DNA of 64,000 bases from the NCBI RefSeq assembly GCF_000001735.4, contig NC_003070.9, positions 22,863,971-22,927,970 of the forward strand, given 5' to 3'. This DNA is from Arabidopsis thaliana (taxonomy: Eukaryota > Streptophyta > Magnoliopsida > Brassicales > Brassicaceae). Under the pieces are notes generated by a model. That model did not search any database, was not told the origin of the DNA, and saw nothing but the letters and a program-made list of their open reading frames with translations. A program made the position numbers and the translations under genes. Numbering within the stretch: the stretch's first letter is position 1; each line of letters begins with the position of its first letter. Positions 11,063-24,329 of the stretch are shown here, piece by piece.

Positions 11063-13875
11063 ACATTTGAAAGAATCCATCCAGTCGATCGCCGTAAACG
11101 ATGACATTTTGGATTTTATTTTGATTCATTTTATTTGATTGTTCTATATAATTACTTATTTTCAACAGATTATCCCTAAAGAAATTCCAATCATGTGACT
11201 GAGTATAGACTGTATAGTAACAAGACACGACACGAGCGACCATTTATAGAACGGTCAGCTGCATCTGACCTTATTATTATTGTGGTGCTTAGAATTTAGG
11301 CTACTCTATTAAGCAGCAACAATTATATAATTAGGCAAAAACGAAAAGTGATTTCTCCAATCAATGATTAGTTAATTATATTTTTAGTTCCGTGGTTATT
11401 GTAACATACAAGATCCCACTAGAAAGATTCGAATGTGAGTAAGCTAATTCCAAAATTCGTTTTCTGTACTAACCAATACTCAAGAACTATTCCTTGATAG
11501 TATTTAAAAACTGCTTCGATTTGTGTAAATATTGATTCACCCCTACAGAAATAACTCAATAAGTGACTTCACATTTACACTAGAATCCAAGATTACTTTT
11601 GGAATACCACTACAAATGATACAAGATTCTAGAAACCTACCGTTACTACTTTAATTTATTCGCACGGAACATTCACAAAGATACTGAATCTGGTCTCTCA
11701 AATAGAGAGATATTGTATTTTATATTTTTATTATTTGCCATGAAATATACAATTTGTATCTCCCCAACCACAAATGCATAAATTTGCAAAATATTTTCTT
11801 ATTTTCAAATATTTGTTGGGTGTGCCTAAAGAAAATACTAGAAAAGGGGAAAATGACAACTATTTGGTAAGCTAAAGAATTTAATGTATTAACTTAATAA
11901 CGGAGAATCACTGTTACGAAAATTTGAGGTTGTGATACTGATACGTGTCAACGATTTATTAGATCTTTGATAATTTAGTTGCATGTCGACTTGCGTATCT
12001 AGAGACATGTGTCCAGGCCATATTTATATAAGTGTTGACGTATTATGCATTATCATGCAAAAAAGTTATCGAACATATCATATTATAAAATATATATGGT
12101 GTATATGCACGACACGTATAAAGTAATTATATGAACTGGTGCCTAACTCTTTGATCAATAATATCGATCTCTATCTATGTCCAACCTAACCAGTTCAATT
12201 TTACGAAGTAGTATTCGAACGGTTAGACTATTCGGTTAAGAGAAATTAAGTGGTTAGCTCAATACGATCAACTACGTCTAATTAGCACATATATGAAAAC
12301 TCATATATGAGCTAACCATTATTTTTATATTTATATTGATATAATATTAAGTCTCGTTTTAAAGTTTCCGTCTACCCTGATTAATTTCTACTTAATCGTT
12401 AGGTTCATCATATCCACTTTGATTAATAACTAATTTTAAAAAAATAAATTATTTATTATTTTTTGTCTAATCCGATTTCTTTTTTATTAATCTTCGGCTA
12501 ATCTTGTATATCCAAACTACTTTTAGAGTGCAAATATAAAACAATTATTTTTGTTATTTAATTATTTATTTTAAGAGTTTCTGATGTTTTACAATAACAT
12601 AAGTTCAAAATTTTAATAAAAATCATATTTTTTGTGTTAAAAATATAGGTTTATGTATTTATTATAATTATGAAAACAATATTAGATTAATGTGTTTTAA
12701 AAATATTAAAATAACTCTAAAACAAATTCCGATTAATCCTTGATTTTAATCCGATTTTTTGATTAATCGCTAGGTTTATACCAATCGCCCGATTAACGCT
12801 AAGCGATTTTTTTAACAAAAATATTAAGTAAAGAAACATATTTTATGTAATATTTTGGTTAGTTCAATTTATATTTTTCATTTATATTATATTAGTAATC
12901 AATGAAATTGGAAATTACATTTTGTTACCAGAAAAAGGAGAAGAAAAAGTGAGCACAAAACATGACTTAAATAGAGCAAAATCTGCTAAAAAAAAAGAAA
13001 AACACATAGCACAAGTGGAAGCCTCTCGCATAAAAGAAAAAAACATACTATCTTGGACTATCTGGAGTTACAAAAAAAAAGACTTTAACAAAGAGAAAAT
13101 CTGGAGTTACAAACGAGTTCAGTGTTTCTAATTTTATTTACGCATAAAATCAAGGATATAGTATTATTTTTTTTAAAATGATTGTTGGTACGTATTATTA
13201 ATCGTGACATTATGCTTTACCCAATACTACCAAAGTTAAATCCAATTAAAAATCCATGTTTCGACTTTGTAGAAATTCAGATTATAAATAAAATAATTGA
13301 CGTCAATAAGAGAAATGACTTTATATATTTAATGATATAGTGACAAATATATATACATATATTGTATTGAATAAATAAAATTATATATATATATAGAGGA
13401 TATACAATTACGGAAATAAAGGGTATTTTGGACAAAAGCAAAATTTGGGGACAACAACTTTGAGCGTTACTTAGAACAAACGTAAAGAAGATGAGTTGTG
13501 TAGTTAGTTACTTTACGGGGACCATGCACTATACTTTTAGTAAGAATGCCACGTGGATTAATAAGCAAATAAAAAACACACCAAACTCGTGCTTCAAATC
13601 ACACATCAAGTATGGACTCATCTGGTCAACGCGTTTTAACCGCAAACGCGGTGATCTCATCAACGCCAAACCATAAGAAACAATTTCATACATACAGTTA
13701 AAAAACAATAACGATGTTACAAGAAATTTCATAAATCTATTAAATGCGTCTGTTGCAGTGATATGTGAACATAAAGGGCGTGAGGTGGCCCAGCAAATTC
13801 TTCAAACCGACTTAAGGAAAATTTAGGTCCGTTTAAACCTAAAAATAATAATGTGGTGATTGATTTTATTGTATT

Positions 13876-13896
13876 TATATATATATATATATATAT
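13876..13896. repeat. (TA)n microsatellite
   Basis: About ten uninterrupted TA units. It is a simple sequence repeat in intergenic DNA. Confidence 0.9.
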
Positions 13897-16800
13897 GTAA
13901 ATGTACATATTATTAATATTCTAAATTTATGAATTTTCCCAATTTTATTCTTTAGTTATTTTATATGCAATGAAAATGCTTACTTTAAAGAAAATTTATT
14001 TCGAATTCCAGATATATGATATATAAATTTGAAACCCTTAAAACAACAAAGATATAATATATAAATGTATTAGTTCAAAATTTTCAAAAAAAAAAAGAGA
14101 TAATCAAAAAATTTAGAATGTACTTAAAAAAAAATCTCGAGTGTGAAACACATTTTCGTTTTCGTTTTTGTTAAGAACACATTTTCGTTTTCAAGGAAAA
14201 GTTTATTTCTATCAATTTTGTTAACTTTTTATATCCAAACCATAACAATTATATATATTTTTCAACTCGCTTAAGGTCCTAAAAACCTCGCACAACACTG
14301 TTTACAAGTAGCTTTAATAAATTGATCCAAAGCTACATTTTGATTTAGGAAAAGGGAAATATTCTTTATTTGCTTAAGTAAATTAAAAATATTATTAGTT
14401 TTGATTACGTGAAAGAGAACTCATTTTGTTGCATGCAATGTAAATTACTGACTGGTATTGATTAATCAAGAGATTTTTACTTTTTGTGCGGATTCAACTT
14501 AAACACCTTGTGTGTGTGTGTTTAATAAGAGCCCGTTTTATTATATGTTTTATGTGTTTTAAGGACTACTATCTCATGCTTTTTATATGTGTATAATATT
14601 GTATATGTTGACCGCGAATGTGAATCTTCTAATACTTTCGTGATTAGCACACTTATGTAGTTGTGTATTTGAATGTCTTCTTCAAACAAATGCTTTTTCT
14701 TCAGGAGTTTGGACATTTCAGATTTTTCCGTCCACAATGATTGCCTGAGCTGTAAACAAATATAGTCTAATGAAAGTCCACAATTTTGACTATTGGTTAT
14801 AATATACAGGATATATCTACATGCAGTATTTTATTGACTTTATGTGAGTTTCTCTAGCTAATTTGACCCAAAACCTACTATATAATTTCATTTAATTGAT
14901 TTGGGGGGACATGAACTATTGTTTATCCTTTGGTGACCCGTCAATTTGATTCGCTATAGATAAGTGAGTGTTAATTTGTTAAAATGACTAGTAATTTATA
15001 TATGTGTGTGTGTGTATGTTGACATATATCTAACATCAAATTCATCTTCCGCAGTTTTTAAATGTTGGCCTACTAGTTCTATGTTTTTCTTCTTGCCTCT
15101 AACAGTTATTTAATTACAATTTTTATACCAATTCAAGTCTATAAATTTTAACGTCGTCACTATAAACCTAAGCTTCAAAACTAAAGCAGACAAAAATTGA
15201 TTTCATTTTCAAATTTCAAAGTTTAAAACGTATGATTTGGCATATCTAATTTTGTTTGTTGGAGAACATCGTTTGTGCTAATTTAGTAGTGAGCGGAGAT
15301 AAACTATGTAATAACTCTTGGGAAGCAAACCTAACTCACTTATAATAATTTCATAATTCGTGCTCCTCCATTCAACTTTTGGTAGGGATTCTTCAAAAGA
15401 CAAAAATAACATTACTTTTTAATTTAATTACCAAGTGTCAATGATAAATTAGTATATTAATTATTAATCACTAGGGGTTATCCTAAGGTATGCACATGGT
15501 TTTCTTTGGAATATGTATTTTCCTTAGTTTGATTAGAGGATTTCTTAAAAATTGATATTTGATATGTATGATTTCATTGATAATATCAATCTATACGTGA
15601 CTGATACATCTGAAATACAATATCTAATTAAATATGTTTACTAATATATTAAAAATGATATAATATTTTCGACTTGAGAGTTAAGATTAGATTAATAAAA
15701 ATATATATATATACACTGTTCTGAATAGCTTGCATTCTTGTTATATGTGTTTTAAGTGTTTTTAATAATTTAACGAGTTAGTAATTTTTTGTCAACAGAA
15801 AATTCAATGCTAGTTTAAATTCCACCATGGGGAATCCATATATAGTGTCTCAACCTATTAATGGACCACTTAGAATATGTATGAAACTCTTTTGTGTTTA
15901 TCTTTGTTGCATTATCACAAACGTTTATGTTAACTTTTGTTAGTACATACTCTTTGTCGGGATCTCATAGTATTGGACCACAATGTTAAGATTCGTCTAT
16001 CTTATCAACGTTGATGATCAATGTGTATATATATTTTTTTCCATCAATGCGTTATAGTGCTGGACCATAATGTTAAGATTGTGAAAATTTTAAAATCAAT
16101 TAGAAATGATTGGAACTTATATCCTTTGATTCATATTGAATAATTTCATTTATAATATAAGATATTCTAACACACCCTTTTGATTTATTTGGCCTATAAT
16201 AGTTTAAAATATAGAAGAAGATAAATATATATGTATGGTAAAAATGAATTAATTGAACTCTATGACGACAAATTTCTTCTATCTTAGGTTTGGAAAGTTG
16301 TAATATATTATGGTATTTGATGAGTTTGGACGCATCGAAACTCTCTAATTTACCCAAAATCTAGATATTTTTTTGTGCAACCCATGCTCATCATCCAAAT
16401 TCAATTCCTGAGTATTGAACAGCCAGATGCATAAATGGAGATATTTACTACTCTCTCACATGCCACATGGGGGATCACATTTATACTCTAAAATAATAGT
16501 TTACCTGTATTTATAAATGAATTAAGTAAATATAGATTTAAGATAAGATTAACTTTGTCCTTACCAAGAGATTTTCAAAAGATACTGCGCTAATGAGTTG
16601 TCGCTACAACTAAAAGAATCTTGGATTCGTCTTCATTACAAATGTGTAATGAATTGAATTGACAGATGTTCACGACATAGCTGAACTGTTTTCTAGCTAA
16701 TATATCCACTCCACCATATCTTTTTTCCATAGATAACCATAACATTATGACATCGTAGATTACTATATTTAGTAGGCTACGTTGGTATAAATGCATACAT

Positions 16801-18537
16801 ACGCCGACTTGGAATTTTGTAAGCCGTGTTCATATCTATACCTATGAGATTGAAAACTCGAGACTCTCGTGGGATTGTTGTGTCCACGTCTGTTGATAAA
16901 AGAATTAGTGTGGATAGGTTTCCGAGTAGAAAATTGGAAATTTGTTTCTTTTGTAATAAGTACTACTTTGAGTTTTTTTCTTCTGCTTCTTGTCAGTGTG
17001 GAACGTGGATAAGTTTCGAGTGGAAAATTGGAACTTCGTATCGTTTAGTAAGAAGTGGTTGAGCTTTCTTTTGCCACCTCACCTATTCGTAGATAAAAAA
17101 AGAAAATCCTTCGAACGTAGGCATTCATATTTATTTTTTCTTTCAAACATTCATATTCTTTAATCACATTACCAGCCAATTAATTCTATTATCCTGATAA
17201 CTATAAAACAATAAACTGATCTGATACATATATTATAAAATTGTGGACCATCATAAGTCCATGATATTTAGTGACTTTAGTCTAGTGGTCGCGGTCGACA
17301 TAAAAATCAATGCCATGCAGGCTGCAGCCATCATCGACTTAAAAGGTTTGTGACATCCTATAAGATATAGTTGAGTTTGAAAATGAAAAGAAAATTAGAG
17401 TTTGAAATTTACAGAAAATATGTTTGGAAATAACATTTTTTTATATAAGTTTATATGACTCTCCTACTATAATTATAAACTATCATAGGCCAAATAAATC
17501 AAAATGAATACTATTGGCTTACAATTATAAAAAATTGTTAATTACAGAAAATGATGTATTTATAACTAATTTTCTTTCTTCTTAATAGTTGTGAAAATGT
17601 TAAAAATTGAATTAGTTAGGAATAGATGGAGTAATTTGCATGGTTAACCAATAATTTGCACTTTAACAAAAAAAAACCCAATAATTTGCATGCAAAAACA
17701 ATCAAAGACAAAGAGAGGCCCACATTGCCCTTATCTATTCTTAGAGACTCTATCCCATTAACTAAATTATGGGCCTGTTGACCAATGTCTCCATATACAA
17801 ATGTTTTTCGATATTTCTAACGGTGTGTATGATTGAATATTAACGGTGTGTGACATAGGTGGGGTTGTCTAGTTGTATATTGTGGTTCTTTCACAGGAAC
17901 TAGGATGAGTGATTGGTGGTTAGCGAGACTCGATGTTTGATCAAGGAGTACAATTTTATGGGTCCATCTTTGTTAAGCTATCACCATCAATCTTTGGTAA
18001 TCTACAAAGTGAAAGTAACCTACCCATTGAATTTCAAAAACAAACATCAGAATTGTGAGTTTTGGAAGATCCTTAAAAAAACATGAATTGTCGTACTCGT
18101 GACATTATTTCTGTATCTCAATGCCGAGAAGACTACTACTATATTGTCTATTTCAATCATACACTATGGCAAACAAAAATAGTTCAGAGAAAGTAAGCAT
18201 CTAAACGGCTGCAAAGACAGATTCTTAAATTTAGCATAAAAATTACTCAAGTAACACTTTTGAATTATGAAATCGACAGTCTATAAATAAATATATTATA
18301 ACCTTACGTTATAAACCCTACAAGACCTTTTCTTTACATTAAAAAGGTTTTCAAGAATCATAAATCAATAAAGATAAAAAGACTTTCCGAAACTTATACC
18401 TCAACAACTCATACACTTGAACCGGTCATGTCAACATCCGACTTTTGTAGCTGACTGTACCAGTTTGATCTACACAAACACACCTATTGACTAGTAAACC
18501 GGTATAAGAGAAGACTGGATCCGGCTTAGTTCTGGTA

Positions 18538-20728
18538 CTATGACAGAAGCATCACAAGAAGCATAGACAAGACAAAGATCACCAAACGTGTCACTCCTTC
18601 ATCGTGGAGACCTGAAAGATAAAAAGAAAATACACATTTCAGATTTCGAAAGAACCTTTAAAGAGTTCTTTTTGTGAAATCCGTGAGATGTGAAACACTT
18701 ACGAGGTTGCGAGGAGGCAGCAGCTGGAAGAGCAGGAATTCTAACAGCTGCAAAAGAACAATACAGAAAAACGTATGCAAGTTAAGAAAAAAAGAGAGGC
18801 AAAAATGTCGGAAATCAAGAAGATAAATACGATAAACCACGCACGTTTTTTACAGGTAGAGGCTGAGGATAGAGAAGATGAAGGCCACGGAGCGGGAATG
18901 TTGTCATTGAGGTCACAAGTAAAGCTTATCCCCGTGTCTTTATCAAATATCGCATCCGATGGTAGGCTCGGTAATAGACAACCAGATTCTTTAAACCAAA
19001 AAGAACAGAATACTCAAGTTAACAAAATGGTTTTTGGGTTTTTGTGATGATGAATATAGAATTGAAAATCGAGGAAATTAATTTATACCTTGGTTTCCAA
19101 CTGTTTGAATCCAACCACGATGCATCAACAAGCACGAAAAACAAACAAAACGAGTTAGAGACATATCTTGAAATTTAAGAAGCGAGAGAAGTTGTAGTAT
19201 AAAGTATGAACCTTGAAGAGAGAAGTCCTTGAGACTTATATGACAAACACTGAATATGTTCTTAGTGATGTTCAGTTTCTGTAACTTTGTCCCAAGGCTG
19301 GTTGCGCAATCTAAAGCTTGCAAATTGGTTATAAGTGTTTGCTTTTGCAAGTGAGACACATAACTCTCCATTGCACGGCAACAACCCGTTTGGTTACTCA
19401 ACTCGTTGCTGCAGTTACCACCAATATGCTTCATGTGCGGAAAGACAAGAGGACAAACTGAAAACCAATAAACACAAAAATGTGAAATGTTCACCCAAAA
19501 TGGAAGGTTAAATTTTAAAACCAGATTGCTTTTACCTCTATTGATTTTGCAGTTTGCTAATCCTCTGAGAGTTTCCTTAACCCGAGAAGGGTCAAGTTTA
19601 GTAGCGAGCCAGCGGTTTACTACGTTCTTGCAGTCATTGATCCTATCCGAATTATCAGTTAAAGTTTCTGATGCTTTAAGAGATATATTCGTAGCAGCAT
19701 CGAGTATCGCATTTTGGCAAGCCTCTTCGCAACATTCCTTCACAGGATCAATTTTTTCACAGGCCAAAAGAAGTTTCGCTGTATCCACCGTGCTTTCAAA
19801 CTCATCGACATTGATAACAGGGCACGACGAAGAAGTGAGATTCGACGAGTGAATAGAACAGATCTTATTAAGCTGACCTGAAGCGCCTTTTCCTACCAAG
19901 ATTTGCTCTAAATCCGAGAGACAGTGCTTAGACTGGGTTCTGTTTAAAGCAAGCAAACCGGTTTCTTTACTCGCTTTACCAAGGATTATTGTGAGTGTAG
20001 CATCTAGCTGAGGACAACACATCACATTTGCCAACAATGGAGCAAAAACAGTCCAACAGTTGTGTGAAGTAGTCTGAATCAAACTCTCAGACGCACTGAA
20101 ATTAAGCGAGCAAAGCCCTGAAGATACACGAAAAAACTAATACCGATTAGTAAATTACAAAAAGCAAATTACTAATAGAGAAAAGTGATCAAGTTAAAAC
20201 AAGAACAAACCTGATAGTTTAGGCATGGTACTATTTATGTATGGAACCATTGGAGAAGGTGCAATGAAAGGAAGAAACGGTTGAGGAGAAGTATCTGGTG
20301 ATATCTCAGGTAAGAACTCCTCAGGTTTCTGTGATGAACCTGAACCAGATAAGATACAAAAATCATCACACTTTTGATTTTGCAAAAGCTTAAATATCTC
20401 TGAAGAAAGAAACCTAATTCGTTAACTACACCAAAACCCTAATCTAAGTAACCTAAAACACCATGAAGCTTACTTCAACATTCCACCACAAATTCGATCA
20501 ATTTCTACATAAAGAAGGTGAATTTACAATGACCCATCAATATAAACAAGCAAATTGTTCCAAAACAAGCGAAATCTCAACGAAAAAAACGAATTTTTCT
20601 ATCAAACAGAAACAGAATTAGAAACAGATAATTCTAAACCCATTTCCCTCAAAACTCCCCAAATTAAGGAAAGGAAACTCACATAGAGATATCAGAAACA
20701 TGGATTGAAGAATCACGAACAAACCCAT
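18538..20728 (-). CDS. SPARK-type GPI-anchored extracellular protein, 8 exons
   Basis: I reconstruct exons 20728-20683, 20339-20211, 20117-19536, 19457-19212, 19100-19089, 18988-18845, 18747-18703 and 18611-18538, total 1278 nt, 425 residues. Exon 1 encodes a signal peptide (MGLFVILQSMFLISLC). A Ser/Pro-rich linker follows (SPDTSPQPFLPFIAPSP). Then comes a long cysteine-rich domain with CWTVFAPLLANVMCCPQL, CEKIDPVKECCEEACQ and a later SNQTGCCRAME, the spaced Cys pattern of the SPARK family. It carries several N-x-S/T sequons. The end is a small-residue stretch (PALPAAASSQP) and a hydrophobic tail ending VIFVLSMLLVMLLS, a GPI-anchor signal. It should sit on the outer plasma membrane or cell wall face. 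I recall it as AT1G61900, described only as an uncharacterised GPI-anchored protein. Exon 5 is a 12-nt micro-exon. Introns 3 and 4 are stop-free and in frame. GA/CT-rich DNA surrounds the start. Confidence 0.9.
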
Positions 20729-22400
20729 CTCAAATTCAGCTCTTCTCGTCATCCTCAAGCCTCCAAAAGAGAGAGAGACAGAGACAGAGAGAGATTAAGC
20801 TCTGTTTTTATGGTCTCTTTCAAAAGCTTTGGACTTTGGACAAGAGAGGACTTTTTTGAGATTCTGTGTCTTTTTCCCACTATTGAAAGAAAGTCCGAGA
20901 AATCTAAGGAGAAGAAGAGAAAGGCGTTTCTTTGCGAATTTTGGACACCAAAAAACTTGGTTGAGAAGATAGACACAAAAACAAAAGGGAAACTCAGAAA
21001 CAGCTGTCTTCGTCTTCACAGAGAAAGAGAGAGATAGAGAGGAGAGAGACCGACCCCACGAGTAATGAACACAGTCTGTTGTGGGAGAAGAGAAGGGAAG
21101 AGAGAGCGCTTGAGAGCATTTATTACTCCTCCATTAAATTCCCCCCACCTTTTTCTCTATCTCTCTCTCACTCTTTCCATAGTGGAAATTAAACAAAACC
21201 AAAACCCGGACCGGTACCGGAACTTAACCGGATTTCATATCATATCAAATTTAAACCGGGTTCTGATTTATCCAAATTAACCGAATGATTGTTGAGGATC
21301 ATATAATTTAGTATTATTAGGTAATTATTTAGTTTTAAAAATCTTAATGATGTTTAATAGTTTTTTTGCTACTTTGCTTGTTTTGTTTATAATCGGTTTT
21401 GTTGTTATTTTAGTTGGAGATGAAAAAAAAGAATATCTCGAATAAATTTTTATATAAAAATGAGAATGTCTCAATTTTATCCGAAGTTAAACTTTTGAAG
21501 TGATACCAAATTTTTTAGTTTTGTATAATAAGTTGAATTTTTTTTAGTGTAAATGTTATTTTTGGATTACAAGTTTGGAGTTATTCTAATGATCGTTGTT
21601 TAGCCTATAATAAATTTATTATCGTGAAATCGATTGTACTTGAAAGTAAATTCTCTAAAACAAGACTATAAATTGACAAAAAAAAATAACTTCATTGAAA
21701 ATTAACCTCAATGACCAAAAAAAAAGCTAGTAGCTAGTACATCAGCTAAATTGAATGTTCATCGTACCGCGAAATAAATTAACAGAACCAAACCGTTGGA
21801 GCTGTTATAACGCCTGTTGGTTTAAGCCGGTCCAAAATTGAGAATATTGGATCGCATTTATAACTTCGCGACTTGGGGACATGAAAGATATGTGATATAA
21901 TAAGTAAGGCTATTATTGTGGTCGTATTTAATTCAACCAAATATGTTGTTACATTAGAAAGTTTTTACTTTCTTGCCCATAATTTTCAATTCTTTGTCCA
22001 TAATTTTATATTTTTTGTCCATAATCTTAAAGCATGTAACAAGTATAATAAATCAATCATTCTACAAAGTACAAAGTGAATTAGTGAATGAATTGTGTTC
22101 GTATTAATTTCAGACTCTTTAGGATACGTGTATATATTATTAGTTATGGGCAAAAGTCATACACGATTATTCTAAGTCAACTTTTTAACTAGAAAAATTT
22201 CTACAATATGTCGTTTTACGGATAAAAATAAGAGACCCCCTAAAATAATAGGTAAATTACAGTTCACCACCAAAAAAAACATAAACTGTAAATCAAATAA
22301 TTAACTTTCATAGGTGAAACAAGAAAATACAAAATAATTAACTTTCATATTATTTATTGATTTTTTACTTTCTGATAGGTTCGTCGTGCTGAAGAAATGG
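20729..22400. other. Upstream region of the SPARK gene and AT-rich spacer
   Basis: The first ~450 bp hold GA/CT-rich tracts (for example near 20770, 21020-21050 and 21155-21180). These are typical of plant 5' UTRs and core promoters of genes lacking a strong TATA box. The rest is AT-rich, with three TTGTCCATAATTTT-like words near 21975-22030 and a 19-bp direct repeat AATAATTAACTTTCATA at about 22288 and 22333. I see no gene. Confidence 0.5.
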
Positions 22401-22560
22401 AACACTAATGGCACGTGACTATGCTTAAGGCGTAGGGTATGGTCACGTGAGCGGAACCGTGCTTACTGCTTTTGGAGATAAGATTAAAGAGGGATCCAGA
22501 TCATAATGCTGGACTATTAATGGGCCTTTACAGGCCCACGTTCTAATATTAAAATCAACC
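22401..22560. promoter_or_regulatory. Orphan promoter-like cluster: two G-boxes, I-box, inverted site II
   Basis: Two palindromic G-boxes CACGTG lie at 22412-22417 and 22444-22449, about three helical turns apart. They are followed by GATAAG (I-box) at 22477-22482, then TGGGCC at 22521-22526 facing GGCCCA at 22533-22538 (site II elements). Such a dense set is usual in active promoters. No coding region lies within several hundred bases on either side; the nearest gene is tRNA-Leu at 23120, which does not use these sites. It could drive an unannotated non-coding RNA or be the remnant of a lost gene. Confidence 0.4.
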
Positions 22561-23085
22561 AATTTTCTTTCCTTATATTGTCACACCACCTTAATTTTCC
22601 TTTTTGAGTTTTGAGATCACCCAAATTCATTATCCCCTAGGTTGTGACTTGTGAGTGACCGAAGATCTTGTCATTCTTTTTCTGGCTTATAAAGATTAAC
22701 TTTAACAGTGACATATGTTTTCGTTTCATCTTCATATTTCATGAGATATTTGAATAAATTTTATAAAAAGACCCAAGAGAAACAATTTACTTTCATAATA
22801 AAGAATTTAAAAATCGAATATAATCTTACGCTTTAAGATGATCAAGATGTTCTATAGTGAAACTTGAAAACTTATTATTCCTCACACTGGAGGACATAAC
22901 ATGTTAAACTGGTTTCTTCATTGCAGCCAGTATCCGAATTCATGATTTTTAAAGTTTTCTTCAGTAAGATAAAAAATAAAAGTCTAGTACACCATTTGAA
23001 CTATCAACGTAACGCTGAATATTTCATGCTTTCACATAAAAAAAAATTGGATGATCTTTAATAATAACATTAAAATGTGGATTGC

Positions 23086-23097
23086 TTTATATAAATA
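23086..23097 (+). promoter_or_regulatory. TATA-like element of tRNA-Leu
   Basis: TTTATATAAATA lies 23-34 bp before the tRNA, with CAA at 23115-23117 as the likely start. This is the standard upstream layout of plant nuclear tRNA genes. Confidence 0.65.
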
Positions 23098-23119
23098 GTT
23101 TATGATGCTCTTAACAATT

Positions 23120-23124
23120 GACAA

Positions 23125-23193
<69 letters not shown>

Positions 23194-23199
23194 TTGTCA
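23120..23199 (+). tRNA. tRNA-Leu(UAG)
   Basis: The 80-nt sequence folds as a type II tRNA. The acceptor stem is GACAATT with AGTTGTC, followed by discriminator A. The D arm begins GGCCGAGTGGTCTAAGGC, the anticodon loop TTTAGGC gives anticodon UAG, there is a long variable arm (TCCGAAAGGGC region), and the T arm is GTGGG-TTCAAAT-CCCAC. There is no intron. A TTTT stop follows at 23206-23209. Confidence 0.97.
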
Positions 23200-24329
23200 A
23201 ATAAATTTTGAACAATTGTACTGCTAGTATTCGTTTTTGTGGTTTGGATTTGCGAAACTGTTTTTTTTTTATAGATCTTTTCTTGACAAATATAAAACAA
23301 AAATTTATTGGGCTGATGGTTGGCAGAGAAAAACCCGGCCCCAAAGGGCCCAAACCTAAATAATCCGATAAAAGGTCCAACTTTTTCAGATTCAATTAAA
23401 AACGACCAGTTAAGTAATGGACATGCTAGTAAATGTGATGGATCATTGACCTGAGTATCCTTGGGGCAGGTTTAAACTTTAAACTAGGGATGTATGTTGT
23501 CAATTTGAGACGAAGAAAATAGCAAATCACCGATCAGTCTCACGGGTTCCAACTTTGTTGGATGTCTACTTTTCTTCTCTAAAGATGTCTTTTTATTAAT
23601 TCGTGGAGTAGTCCACTTAACACTTTAGTCTTTATCAGGAAATCAAATTATTCATCTCTATTATTTATTTTGTATGTTTCTCATGCATACATGTAATATG
23701 TAATCCACACATTTGTTTGTTTTACTTTTATGGTTGGCGAATGATCGATAGAATTTACAGATCCAATCTTGGCCGGCCTTACGGCTTTGCACATGGCCAA
23801 TCATTCTCTATTTATAGTCCTTGACAACCAATATTTATAGCTTATAAGATAACAAACTAATTCATGGTAATCCAATCATTAAAAATTTCATTATGTAAAT
23901 TAAAAGATTAGTCGACTGGACTCTAGAGTTTAAATTTGAGAATATGCACTAGATAACTATGGATTGTAAAAGAACTAACAAAATAGTCATGGTTTCAGAG
24001 TACACTCTCTTTCTTCACTTTCAATTACCTTTTTACCCATTTTCGTATTTTATATATATTACATGCTATTTTTCAAAATCATATAAAACACTTAGAATTA
24101 TCTCATCTTTCTTTTTTCCACCACCACAACCACCACATCTTCCACCATCACAACCACCCGATCTCTTTTTCGATAAATCTAGGCTGCCAAACGTTATTTA
24201 TATTGATAGATCATCTCTCTTTCAATTTGCAGAAGATTTGTCATTTTTTTATTCGATTTTGATTCTTTCTTGGAATCTCCGTCGTTATGTTTTTTTTTTT
24301 AAATTGTATGTTATTTTTTTTTAGGGTGA

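Larger units (their letters stand above)
7194..18537. other. 11.3-kb gene-poor AT-rich region
   Basis: Apart from the MATE promoter at the left end, I find no coding region, tRNA or known RNA. All open frames are short, AT-driven and without domains. Visible contents are the CAGATTTGTT-rich block with weak inverted ends (8245-9762), an (ATT)n run near 11040, repeated GATTAATCG(C/T)TAGGTT-like words between about 12380 and 12800, a (TA)n run near 13880, and an imperfect 35-bp direct repeat around 16910-17040. The region looks like accumulated decayed transposon DNA. Regulatory or non-coding RNA functions cannot be excluded. Confidence 0.6.

Noticed and set aside
20705-21037. Arg/Glu-rich plus-strand open frame
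   Set aside because: It is antisense to the SPARK gene's first exon and GA-rich leader; the composition comes from GA repeats.
23153-23395. 80-codon minus-strand open frame
   Set aside because: It overlaps the antisense of tRNA-Leu and has no domain.
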